Below, one piece after another: positions 54,995 to 63,531 of a stretch of 64,000 nt of DNA. The translations under genes were made by a program, and so were the position numbers. The DNA comes from Phycisphaerae bacterium (GTDB taxonomy: Bacteria > Chloroflexota > Anaerolineae > 4572-78 > J111). Positions within the stretch are counted from its first letter, which is position 1; every line of letters starts with the position of its first letter. Where the stretch lies: assembly GCA_028285035.1 (NCBI GenBank), contig JANQQF010000071.1, forward strand, positions 1 through 64,000, written 5' to 3'. The notes beneath the pieces were generated by a model. The model searched no databases, was not told the DNA's origin, and saw nothing but the letters and a program-made list of their open reading frames with translations.

Positions 54995-56194
54995 TTATTT
55001 TGTCTCCAAAGATATCCCAGACTCCCTAACTTTTTTACCCTCCCATTGTGCCGCTAAATTATCAGCCATTAGCTTGAGTTGCCCGTCGATAAAAACTGAG
55101 GTTCTTTGCACGTTGGCCGCCTCAAAAACTGACTGCATTTGTGGTGCCCCCACTAGCGGTTTCCCACCAACCATCACCAACACAATTTGAGAACGATTTA
55201 GCCCGAGTAACTCACTGAATAAGTCATCCCGAGTGGGCGAGGGTAATAGGACAAAATCGGCTGGAGCACCCTCCACAATGCTTCCCACGCCTGACAATCG
55301 CAGTAGGTTGGCGGCATCGATGGTAACTAGTCGAAATAATTGCTGCCAGTCCAATTGGCCCGTTTGGTGCGCCACTTGCAGTTCGGCGAGTAAATCATCA
55401 GCCCCTGTCAGTCGAGAGTCACTGCCAAGTGCAACTTTGCCCACCGCTGCCAGTTGCTCTACATCAGCCGTTCGCCCAAACAAAAATTCGTTCGATGCCG
55501 GACACCAGATGAGACCGCCCCCTCGTTTAGCTAAAGTCTGCTGCTGCTCGACGGTTAAGCCTACCCCGTGAACCAAAACTGTATTTGGCCGTAAAAGTCC
55601 TAGTTGATCTAGCGTGTCAAACTCTGCCGTTGCCTCGGCATCCACCCCTTCTGCCAGATGAATAATCCACGGCCAATTAGGATTTGTGGCTTGATAGCTT
55701 TTTTCGGGATCATCACCTCGAAACAAAGAGTGACAAAAGCCATAGCGCTGAACCACACGAATAGGGTAATTTCGCTTGAGTGGCTTGTGTAACGGATTAT
55801 GATGACAGACAGTCGTCACGCCACTCAATAAATTTTTAAAGGCACTCACCCATAATCGATCAACTAAGGGCTGTTGTCTGGGTTGCACCAAATCGGGATC
55901 TTCATCAAAGCGTGCTTCAATATCTTCAATCCATTGCCGCGAGTGCATGTACTGCTCTTGGTATTTAAGGCGTTTAAAGGTGTTCAATTCAAGATGATCG
56001 TGGGCATTAATCATCCCTGGGATTATCAGGCCACCCTGTCCATCGATGATACAATCGGCACGCTGCGATGCCTCATCGATCGCCGCAATCCGTCCCCTGT
56101 GAATACGTAATGAATGGCCTATCGGCCCACCAGGATTTAGCACTGTTATATTCTTAAAGTAGATGGGGACAGACCGACGCCATTTGCTAAACAT
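54995..56194 (-). CDS. Amidohydrolase of the cytosine deaminase/TrzN-AtzA type
   Basis: 399 residues. Composite beta-sandwich plus TIM barrel. Metal motif NAHDHLE gives H65 and H67; further ligands lie in HLAEGVDAEA, VHGVGL and the Asp in LGSDSRLTG. These enzymes deaminate or dechlorinate small heterocycles such as guanine, cytosine or adenosine derivatives. The ATG at 56194 overlaps the TGA of the upstream methyltransferase (TGATG), so translation is coupled; the GTG at 56197 is rejected. In this cluster it may act on a nucleoside-like intermediate. Confidence 0.82.
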   Translation of the reverse strand: MFSKWRRSVPIYFKNITVLNPGGPIGHSLRIHRGRIAAIDEASQRADCIIDGQGGLIIPGMINAHDHLELNTFKRLKYQEQYMHSRQWIEDIEARFDEDPDLVQPRQQPLVDRLWVSAFKNLLSGVTTVCHHNPLHKPLKRNYPIRVVQRYGFCHSLFRGDDPEKSYQATNPNWPWIIHLAEGVDAEATAEFDTLDQLGLLRPNTVLVHGVGLTVEQQQTLAKRGGGLIWCPASNEFLFGRTADVEQLAAVGKVALGSDSRLTGADDLLAELQVAHQTGQLDWQQLFRLVTIDAANLLRLSGVGSIVEGAPADFVLLPSPTRDDLFSELLGLNRSQIVLVMVGGKPLVGAPQMQSVFEAANVQRTSVFIDGQLKLMADNLAAQWEGKKVRESGISLETK

Positions 56195-56898
56195 CACCCT
56201 TTAATTGCCCGAATGACCAAGATGACTGGCATCGTCTCGAACCCGCTTGGGGCGTGCTCTCCCGCAACAGGCTCCGCAATATGATCAATCATCAAGCCCG
56301 CCGCTTGACACGCCTCAAGATGATGATTGTAGAGATGGACGTAATGCTCCAAGTTATAGGTTATACCATCAACCATAAACGTCCGTTGCCAGCCAGATAA
56401 TGCGCCAAACGGGTGAAAGTCTGAATAAATTAATACCCCACCTTGTCGTAGAACTCGACTGGCCTCGCCGATTGTTCGCTGCAAATTAGCTTCGTGCCCG
56501 ACACCAAGCCCACAGGTGATTACATCAAATGTATGGGTGGGGAAAGGAAGCGTTAGGAAAGGCGAGCAGACAGGCGCGTAACTATCAAGGGTTGTTGAGA
56601 CTTGGGCCAACATATCTCGTGAAAGGTCCGTCCCATAAACTGATCGTGCGCCCAATTCTAGCAACCGTCTCATATAGCGACCACTACCACAAGCCAAATC
56701 CAAACAATCTTTGCCTGCAACCTCAGGCAATAGGGCCAGCATCGCAGTCTCTTCGAGTTGCATTACCGGATTGTGAGCCTGAGCCGGATATTTTTTGGCC
56801 CACAGGGCATAACCGGTTAAAACGTCGACATTTCTGGATTGGACTTGACCACGAATAGCACCTTTGATTCTTTGCCAGCTTCGTTTTAATTGCGCCAT
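56194..56898 (-). CDS. Class I SAM-dependent methyltransferase
   Basis: 234 residues. Motif I DCLDLACGSGRYMRRLLELG, motif II YGTDLSRDML and post-motif FDVITCGLGVGHEANLQ place it with UbiE/Methyltransf_11 proteins. The C-terminus has IYSDFHPFGALSGWQRTF. Coupled by overlap to the amidohydrolase and 11 bases after a B12-type radical SAM gene. Substrate unknown. Confidence 0.88.
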   Translation of the reverse strand: MAQLKRSWQRIKGAIRGQVQSRNVDVLTGYALWAKKYPAQAHNPVMQLEETAMLALLPEVAGKDCLDLACGSGRYMRRLLELGARSVYGTDLSRDMLAQVSTTLDSYAPVCSPFLTLPFPTHTFDVITCGLGVGHEANLQRTIGEASRVLRQGGVLIYSDFHPFGALSGWQRTFMVDGITYNLEHYVHLYNHHLEACQAAGLMIDHIAEPVAGEHAPSGFETMPVILVIRAIKG

Positions 56899-56909
56899 TC
56901 GTCAATCAA

Positions 56910-58388
56910 TTAAAATCCAGTGGTCTCAGGACGTTGATAGGCGAACACTTTTTGCATCGCACGGAGTTCCAAGGGGAAATCGTAAAATTTGCTATGATAG
57001 CGCCAACCACTGAGGGCTTTGAGCATTCCACGCCGCAGGCCAGTCAGCTTCATGTCGGTCGTGGTTGGATAGTAGGCATTGATGACCCGCTCAAAGTTGC
57101 GGACTTTGCGATAAATATCGACATCAAGCCAGGGGGTGTCAGGCTCTCGACGTAGCGCAAAACTCTGCCAGACTCCGCTCGTCCAATCTTCTAGTGTTTC
57201 AGGAAACTCAAAGCCGGCCTCTTTAGCATTTTGGTACAAATCACCACTCCCGGCATCCATGGGCACTGGGGTGTACGTATACAAAATCAGTTCGGTCGCC
57301 GGATTGAGTTGTTTGAGCTTGCGAATAAAATTGAAGGTGATTTCGATGTCTCGTTCTGGCTCCGGCGGATTACCCAAAACAAAGGAGTATTCAGGCACGA
57401 TATCGTACTCTTTCATCTTGACTGCCAAATCGAGGGTCAGTTGGGTCGACGCTTGTCCTCCCTTATTCATCCGGGCTAACATCTCATCGGAGCCACTTTC
57501 AGCGCCGCAGAAAATCATCTTCAGACCACTTTGTTTCATCAATCGCCAGGTTGAATCTTTATAACGTGATAATTCATCAATCCGGCCCAAGGCCCACCAG
57601 GTAATGCCCATATCTTTGATCCGCTCACAAAACTCAACGACACGGGGCTCGGATATGAAAAAGTCCATATCGTGATACTGCACGGCATTAACCCCATATT
57701 GCTTTTTGAGAAATGTAATGTTCTCAACCATTCGTTCTGGTGCTTCCGGCAACCAACGTCGATTGGTCATACTGACAATGGCACAGAAGTTGCAGGCAAA
57801 GGGGCAACCAAAGCTAGAGTTGTGGTCGATGGTATGCGTGCCAACATAGTTATTTTGAATATGTTTATTGACATCAACCTTGTGATAAGGCATCATTGGA
57901 AATTGTTCCATCGGAGTCAAGGCTCGCGTGGGGGTGCGTCTGATCCGGCCATCTTCGCGATAAGCCAAACCATTGATCGTTGATAAATCGCCGCCGTGAT
58001 GGATAACCTCAAGCAATTCCAACAAAGTCAACTCCCCCTGTCCAATCACAGCATAATCGACATAGTCGGCTTGTAAAACAACCTCACTGTGTTGGGTCGG
58101 GAAATATCCGCCCCAAATGATGGGTAACTCAGGGAACAGTGATTTGATTTTTTTGGAGAGCGGCACCGCTTGATTGAGCTGAGGCCCTGGCATCACGGTC
58201 ATCCCCAAAGCTGTGGCTTTCTTAGCTCGGATAATCTCAAGCAAATCCTGCTCTGGCTGAGCCAGCAAGTTACCATCAACAATCTCGTACTCATATTTTC
58301 CTTCAAGTACCGCCCCCAATGACAGTAGAGATATCGGCAAAGGTGCTTTACCAGGGTGGGTGCTGGTAGGATTGTAGAGAATGAGCAT
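56910..58388 (-). CDS. B12-binding-type radical SAM protein (1)
   Basis: 492 residues. An N-terminal cobalamin-binding-like Rossmann domain (PISLLSLGAVLEGKYEYEIVDGN...LPIIWGGYFPTQHSE) is followed by radical SAM motif CPFACNFC (C-x3-C-x2-C) after SSFGCP. GAESGSDEMLARMNKGG and YSFVLGNPPEPERDIE are the usual later motifs. The family includes C-methyltransferases, ring-forming enzymes and hopanoid or lipid modifiers. The canonical DxHxxG cobalamin ligand is not seen, so cobalamin binding may be base-off without His or lost. Seven-to-sixty-base gaps join it to the neighbours. Confidence 0.85.
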   Translation of the reverse strand: MLILYNPTSTHPGKAPLPISLLSLGAVLEGKYEYEIVDGNLLAQPEQDLLEIIRAKKATALGMTVMPGPQLNQAVPLSKKIKSLFPELPIIWGGYFPTQHSEVVLQADYVDYAVIGQGELTLLELLEVIHHGGDLSTINGLAYREDGRIRRTPTRALTPMEQFPMMPYHKVDVNKHIQNNYVGTHTIDHNSSFGCPFACNFCAIVSMTNRRWLPEAPERMVENITFLKKQYGVNAVQYHDMDFFISEPRVVEFCERIKDMGITWWALGRIDELSRYKDSTWRLMKQSGLKMIFCGAESGSDEMLARMNKGGQASTQLTLDLAVKMKEYDIVPEYSFVLGNPPEPERDIEITFNFIRKLKQLNPATELILYTYTPVPMDAGSGDLYQNAKEAGFEFPETLEDWTSGVWQSFALRREPDTPWLDVDIYRKVRNFERVINAYYPTTTDMKLTGLRRGMLKALSGWRYHSKFYDFPLELRAMQKVFAYQRPETTGF

Positions 58389-58449
58389 AAGGTTTACCTT
58401 TCAAATCACAATTAAAATTTTCCACAGCGTATCAAAGCATTCACTACAT

Positions 58450-58926
58450 TTAGGTCGCTGGGCCACAAATTTCCCTGGCCCGATTAATTGCTTCCTGTTC
58501 CATCGGGCTTTCGGGATAGCCAATGGTCAAACACTCCATCAAATAGGCCTCGAGAAACGGGGAAAAGCCACCCAATCTTTCATATTGAGCGGTGTGGATC
58601 AATTCGTGGACCACCAAATGTCGGTCTCCCCAAGAACGATCCCGAATAAAAATGCCATACCGAAATGTCACCCCTTCAGCATAAGGCGACAACAGTTGGG
58701 TAGCCTCAGCAACGGCTCTTAGCTCTGGATGATCCGGCATTGGAATATGCGCTACGCTCAACAACTGAACTTTTTCTGGATGCGTAACCCCAATTTGTTT
58801 CGCATCCTCAACTTGCTGCGACGTAAGCCCGACACCTTGAGCCAGAATTAGTTGCTCTTGTTCCTGCGCCCAAGCAACGGCTAGGGGAAGTAACGATTGA
58901 AATTGTTCAGGTGTCAATACTGTCAT
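58450..58926 (-). CDS. Small HExxH-motif protein
   Basis: 158 residues. RHLVVHELIHTAQYERLGG places HELIH at 107-111 with a Glu-containing segment (YLMECLTIGYP) downstream that may give a third ligand. The remainder resembles no domain I know; DUF4157-type peptidases have a similar HE-x-x-H-x-x-Q pattern. No signal peptide. Start at 58926 follows GGAAGAAAG. Lies between two cluster genes at short distances, so part of the same transcript. Confidence 0.65.
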   Translation of the reverse strand: MTVLTPEQFQSLLPLAVAWAQEQEQLILAQGVGLTSQQVEDAKQIGVTHPEKVQLLSVAHIPMPDHPELRAVAEATQLLSPYAEGVTFRYGIFIRDRSWGDRHLVVHELIHTAQYERLGGFSPFLEAYLMECLTIGYPESPMEQEAINRAREICGPAT

Positions 58927-58947
58927 TGTCTTTCTTCCAATCACTGT

Positions 58948-59751
58948 CTAGCGCCGCTCAAACACAGCCACATAATGATCTCCCCAACCGCCCAGCCAAC
59001 CCGCCGTTGTTCGTTCAAATTGGTTTAGCCACGTAAACAAACGGGGAAATCGGTTAACCCACTGATCTAAATAGCTAGGCGGGAGCCACAAGCCTAGGGA
59101 TGTGGTGCTAATGTGGTCAAACCAAGGTGCAAAATCTACCCGAAGTTGTTTCACGCTGGGATACCAAATCGGGATAGTTGTATCACCAATCACAGCCGTG
59201 GTCTGTGATCGATAGCGGCGAAATGCGGTGATCATATCGCCATGGGCCAAATACCAAAAGGTTTCCCACGGGCAAATTGGCCCCATTGGCACCAACACCA
59301 CCTTCCCGCCGGGACAAACACACGTAGCCAAAGCCTCGGCTAAAGCACGCCAATCCCCAATCGTGTTTAATCCTCCAAAATTTGAAAAGACCCCATCAAA
59401 ATACTGCCCTTGAAAGTGCCCACGCGTAACATCTTGTAATGAAACCTGCTTTACTTCAACACTTTCAGTAACGCCGTTTGCGATGACCTTTGCTTGTGCG
59501 ACCTGTGTCATTTGAGGTGAGCCATCTGTAGCAGTGACACGAACCCCTTGTTTGGCCAACCACACCGCATCTTCACCTGTACCGCAGGTCAACTCCAGAA
59601 TATGCTGCTCCGCCGAAAAGTGTTCGATGAGCTGCTTCCAAACGCGTTCTCTCAACAAACGGCCCAAAATCGAATGGGTGAAATCTTCATCATATTCGAT
59701 GGCAAAGGCATCAAACGCGGTGGACTTTATAGAAGGGCCATTACCAGGCAT
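58948..59751 (-). CDS. SAM-dependent methyltransferase
   Basis: 267 residues from this start. STAFDAFAIEYDEDFTHSILGRLLRERVW is a standard N-terminal lid and HILELTCGTGEDAVWLAKQGVRVTATDGS is motif I-II. FDGVFSNFGGLNTIGDW follows. The start is taken at 59751 (overlap of 11 bases with the radical SAM gene); ATG at 59820 would give 290 residues but an 80-base overlap and no ribosome site. Substrate unknown; C-terminal FPRLFTWLNQFERTTAGW suggests a membrane-near lipid-like acceptor, weakly. Confidence 0.82.
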   Translation of the reverse strand: MPGNGPSIKSTAFDAFAIEYDEDFTHSILGRLLRERVWKQLIEHFSAEQHILELTCGTGEDAVWLAKQGVRVTATDGSPQMTQVAQAKVIANGVTESVEVKQVSLQDVTRGHFQGQYFDGVFSNFGGLNTIGDWRALAEALATCVCPGGKVVLVPMGPICPWETFWYLAHGDMITAFRRYRSQTTAVIGDTTIPIWYPSVKQLRVDFAPWFDHISTTSLGLWLPPSYLDQWVNRFPRLFTWLNQFERTTAGWLGGWGDHYVAVFERR

Positions 59752-61198
59752 TCGTTGCTCGTTCTTGGGCTGACCAGCCTCGACCGCTTCCGTTTTGTCC
59801 TGAACCTCCCTCTCGTTCATTTTGGGTCAGTCGCATACCAAGCCGCCCCCGTTGAGCGTTGATATACATCTTACCTAATTTGAGAAAATTTTTCGAGCCC
59901 GATTGCCAGGATTTATGCAGGTTGACCTCATTGACCATCCAACGGGTCGCGTGGTTGTAAAAACGAGCCGAATAACGACCAGTCACTTTCAAATCACGAT
60001 CCGTCCGTGTGCGCCAATCTAAATGGGTAACGACCTCATTCTCAACTGCTTCAAAATATTTTGTTCCTTTGATGGGGTAAGCCACTGTGGTGAGAAATAT
60101 ATCAGGATTAGATTTTTTGAGATGATCAACGGTAGCTTCAATATCGCTGACCTCTTCTCCGTCATAGCCAAGCATGATAAACATCCCAACCTCAATCCCC
60201 TTGGCTTGCAACATCTTGCTTTTTTGTTGTACATCCTCAATTTCGGTCTTCCGTTTCATCGCATCCAGAATGCGCTGCGAGCCACTCTCTGCCCCCAACC
60301 ACAGCCGATAACAGCCCATCTCAGCTAAGGCATCAACCACTTTCTCGTTAAGCCGATCGGCCCGACTAATACACTCAAAGGGCAGCCGTAGACCACGCTG
60401 CTTGAGCAAATCGGCATATTGTAGAAACCAACGGGTATGAATGGTGAAAACGTCATCAGCATACCAAAGCTGATCCGGTTGGTATCGTTCCACCAGCCAA
60501 GCCACTTCATCGACCACATCTTGCGGGGTACGACGGCGATGGGTTTCCCCAAAAACCGAATGGCTACACCAGGTACAAGTGTAGGGGCACCCTCGGGCCG
60601 TAATCAATGATGTCGAGCGAACTGCGTGGTGCGTTTGCCACGTTTGCAAATATTTTTCCAGAGGAATGGCCTCGCGATCAGGCCAAGGCTGGTCAGAAAG
60701 ATGGGAAATTTGTGGTCGGGGCGGATTTTTTGTTGCCTGCCCATTTTCATCAAGATAAGCAATGCCTAAAATTTGGCCCAAGCTACTCGTCCCGTGCTTG
60801 GCCAAATGTGGAATGAGTTCAGCCAGCGTCTGCTCGCCCTCACCGATCACAATGACATCTACACCAGCGTCAAGATATTCTTGAGCGTAGTGAGGGGGTT
60901 CGGGGCCACCTAAAATCACCTTAGCGCCGATGCCACGACAAAGGTCAATCATCGTCAGAATATTTTGCTTGGTCATCAAATTGCAATAAAGGCCGACCAA
61001 GCTAGGTTTATTTTGAGCGAGGTACCATTTAAATCCCGCGAGGGTTTCAAACGTGCTATCATAAACATCGACCGTAAAGCCCTGCGCTTTGAGATAAGAG
61101 GAAATGTAGAGCAATCCCAAAGGCGGATAGGGTTTCATAATCTGTTGTTCATGTTCATCTTCGGCAATGAAATAGCCGTGGGAGAGGAGAATATCCAT
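59741..61198 (-). CDS. B12-binding-type radical SAM protein (2)
   Basis: 485 residues. Cobalamin-like domain: YPPLGLLYISSYLKAQGFTVDVYDSTF, KVILGGPEPPHYAQEYL and DVIVIGEGEQTL. Radical SAM motif CPYTCTWC in TARGCPYTCTWCSHSVFG. WLGAESGSQRILDAMKRKTE and FIMLGYDGEEVSDIE follow. Clearly paralogous to the protein at 61939-63450. Its C-terminus is low-complexity (GGSGQNGSGRGWSAQ) and overlaps the next gene. The ATG overlaps the stop of the lipase gene by one base. Confidence 0.87.
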   Translation of the reverse strand: MDILLSHGYFIAEDEHEQQIMKPYPPLGLLYISSYLKAQGFTVDVYDSTFETLAGFKWYLAQNKPSLVGLYCNLMTKQNILTMIDLCRGIGAKVILGGPEPPHYAQEYLDAGVDVIVIGEGEQTLAELIPHLAKHGTSSLGQILGIAYLDENGQATKNPPRPQISHLSDQPWPDREAIPLEKYLQTWQTHHAVRSTSLITARGCPYTCTWCSHSVFGETHRRRTPQDVVDEVAWLVERYQPDQLWYADDVFTIHTRWFLQYADLLKQRGLRLPFECISRADRLNEKVVDALAEMGCYRLWLGAESGSQRILDAMKRKTEIEDVQQKSKMLQAKGIEVGMFIMLGYDGEEVSDIEATVDHLKKSNPDIFLTTVAYPIKGTKYFEAVENEVVTHLDWRTRTDRDLKVTGRYSARFYNHATRWMVNEVNLHKSWQSGSKNFLKLGKMYINAQRGRLGMRLTQNEREGGSGQNGSGRGWSAQERATNAW

Positions 61199-61896
61199 TA
61201 CAATTTTTGCAGGGTCTCAATATAAGCGTTCGGGACATGATCCATCACCGAGTCTTTGACACTGTCAACCATCTGGTTTTTGAGTGACGTTGCCCCGCCA
61301 CCGCTTTGGCCAACTTCTTGCAATTTACCCACGTGTTCATAGGAGCCAGGGGGGAGAACCGGCACTTTATCGGCCCCATTAACAACACGATAGGTATCGG
61401 GAACCTGCTTCTTGTATAGTTTGGCAAAATTGTCATTTCCTGGCTTGGGTGAACCAAAGGTGTAACAGGTCACATCTTTGCCAGAGAAGTTGAGACTAAC
61501 ATCCAAGGCCGCAAAATTTGCCAACGGGCCGCCCAAGCTATGCCCGGTACACATGACCTTCTTCAAATCGCTTGATTTAACCTGTTGCAACACGGCATCA
61601 CGCACAGAACTATATGACTCAAGAAAGCCAGAATGGACTTGAACACCACTCTTATCGGCAAAGGGATAATCGCTCTGAAAAAATTTCAAATCGGTGATCC
61701 AATCCGTCATATTAGTCTCTTCTGTACCACGAAAGCCAATAACCAAGGTGTCATCATAAGCGATGCCAAATATCCCTTGGGTATCAGTGCCCGCGTTATC
61801 AAAACGAGCCGTCAGTTGAAAATTTTTGAATTCATACTCTTTGACATAGGTTAACCGGCAGACTTTTGAGCAAAGTAAAGCAACTTTATTGTTCAT
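61198..61896 (-). CDS. Class 3 lipase-like hydrolase
   Basis: 232 residues, alpha/beta hydrolase of the fungal-type lipase 3 family. The nucleophile S120 is in CTGHSLGGPLANFAALDV, the oxyanion segment is VIGFRGTEETNMTDWITDL, an Asp lies in VNGADKVPVLPPGSYEHVG and the His is in EHVG. No signal peptide, so cytoplasmic, unlike most secreted lipases. Located between two radical SAM genes with a one-base overlap on the downstream side, arguing for a role in the same pathway, possibly acyl removal or transfer. Confidence 0.85.
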   Translation of the reverse strand: MNNKVALLCSKVCRLTYVKEYEFKNFQLTARFDNAGTDTQGIFGIAYDDTLVIGFRGTEETNMTDWITDLKFFQSDYPFADKSGVQVHSGFLESYSSVRDAVLQQVKSSDLKKVMCTGHSLGGPLANFAALDVSLNFSGKDVTCYTFGSPKPGNDNFAKLYKKQVPDTYRVVNGADKVPVLPPGSYEHVGKLQEVGQSGGGATSLKNQMVDSVKDSVMDHVPNAYIETLQKL

Positions 61897-61938
61897 GATT
61901 CCTCTCAGGTTGATTGGGCAATCAAGTCGATTGGATAA

Positions 61939-63450
61939 TCAGGTTGATTGCAGTTCAAATTTAATCGGATCAGATGGCACTTGAGCCAATTTTTTCAATT
62001 TATTTGATGATCTTGCCAAACGCGCTAAATTAACGGGGATTGATATCCCTTGGCGAATGTGTTTTGGCCGAAAGGTGTGGGGTTGACGCACAACTTGGGT
62101 GAGACTACGCCAAGCCTTGCGAGCACGAAATTCGTGATGCACACGATGATGCAGCTCCCGATAAAAATCTTCGATGAAGGGGCCGTGATAAAGCATTGCT
62201 AAATCATCTGAGTCGGTCCAGTTTGTTTTATCCCCTAGCTCTAGGCGAACTTGTTCATAAAACTTGGTGCCCGGCAACGGATATGACACTGAAATACCAA
62301 TATCATCTGGCTGACATTCACGCACCATTTGGAGCGTTTCCTGAATTTCGTCCCATTCTTCGCCAGGATAACCAAATTGGAGGAAGAAGCAGATTTCAAT
62401 ACCAACTTCGTGCAGTTTCTCAGCGGCGGTATAAATATCAGCCACTTGAGTATCCTTATCCATTGCATCTAAGATTTTTTGCGATCCAGACTCTGCCCCG
62501 ACCCATACTGTTTTACAGTGAGCCGCCTGCAACGCTGACGCAATCTCGTCGGTGATCAAATCAACCCGTTGCAGACATTTGAATGGCACCCGGGCGTCCT
62601 GTTCAACCGCCAATTCACTAAAACGCTCAATCCAGCCTGGCTTTAAGCCAAAAATATCGTCGGCAAACCAAATGTGGTCCGGTTGAAACGTCTCTTTAAG
62701 CCATCTCAATTCAGCGACGACATTTTCAGGACTTCGGCTATTGTACCGTCGTCCATAAATGGGCTTGGCACACCAATTGCAACGATACGGGCAGCCCCGA
62801 GTGGTGACCATATTCATCGAGTAGTAGCCGTGATGCTCATACCAAATTGTTTTGTATTGATTGATATTGACCAAATCCCAGGCTGGAAAAGGAAATCGAT
62901 CAAGATCTCGCTCAAAGGGTCGCTCGATCGTTTGTTTAATCTGCTCACCATCCCGCCAAGCCAAGCCAGCAATGGCCTGCAACCCATCGCTCGATCCATT
63001 CAGCTCACCTTGCCCCTCTAACTGATGAAGTAACTCACCCAGAGTGACCTCACCTTCGCCCATTAATAGAAAATCAGCGCCGTGATCAAAATATCGGGCA
63101 GCCTGATCAGTAGCATCAGAGCCGGAGACAATAACAGTACAACCACGCGCTTTGGCTGCGGTCATCATCGTAAAGGCAGCCTCACGCATCCGTAACAAGC
63201 ACATTTTGCTCAAATAATTAAAACTATCTTCATACAAGACAGCATATTTGGGCTGATGCTTATCCAAGGCAGCTTCCCATTCCTGCTCCGACTGAGCCAG
63301 CATGGCGTCGAATAAGGCCACATCATACCCAAGGTCACGGGTGTAAGCCGCCGCGTATAGACACCCCAATGGGGGATAGGGTTGCATTGCAGCCCACAGC
63401 TTGGGATCAAAGTGAAGGTAATAGGATTGTCCAAATAGGATATCAGTCAT
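61939..63450 (-). CDS. B12-binding-type radical SAM protein (3)
   Basis: 503 residues. Cobalamin-like domain YPPLGCLYAAAYTRDLGYDVALFDAML, radical SAM motif CPYRCNWC in TTRGCPYRCNWCAKPIYG, then HIWFADDIFGLKPGWIERF, WVGAESGSQKILDAMDKDTQ and YPLPGTKFYEQVRLELG. Aligns along its whole length with the paralogue at 59741-61198. Start at 63450 follows GAGGC; a longer frame to 63471 adds basic residues without a site. Confidence 0.87.
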   Translation of the reverse strand: MTDILFGQSYYLHFDPKLWAAMQPYPPLGCLYAAAYTRDLGYDVALFDAMLAQSEQEWEAALDKHQPKYAVLYEDSFNYLSKMCLLRMREAAFTMMTAAKARGCTVIVSGSDATDQAARYFDHGADFLLMGEGEVTLGELLHQLEGQGELNGSSDGLQAIAGLAWRDGEQIKQTIERPFERDLDRFPFPAWDLVNINQYKTIWYEHHGYYSMNMVTTRGCPYRCNWCAKPIYGRRYNSRSPENVVAELRWLKETFQPDHIWFADDIFGLKPGWIERFSELAVEQDARVPFKCLQRVDLITDEIASALQAAHCKTVWVGAESGSQKILDAMDKDTQVADIYTAAEKLHEVGIEICFFLQFGYPGEEWDEIQETLQMVRECQPDDIGISVSYPLPGTKFYEQVRLELGDKTNWTDSDDLAMLYHGPFIEDFYRELHHRVHHEFRARKAWRSLTQVVRQPHTFRPKHIRQGISIPVNLARLARSSNKLKKLAQVPSDPIKFELQST

Positions 63451-63531
63451 TTTTAGCCTCAATCTCAACATGGCTATTGAGTTGGATCATGGTATGATGA
63501 TCGGAAAAATGTGTCAAACAACTGGATCAGG

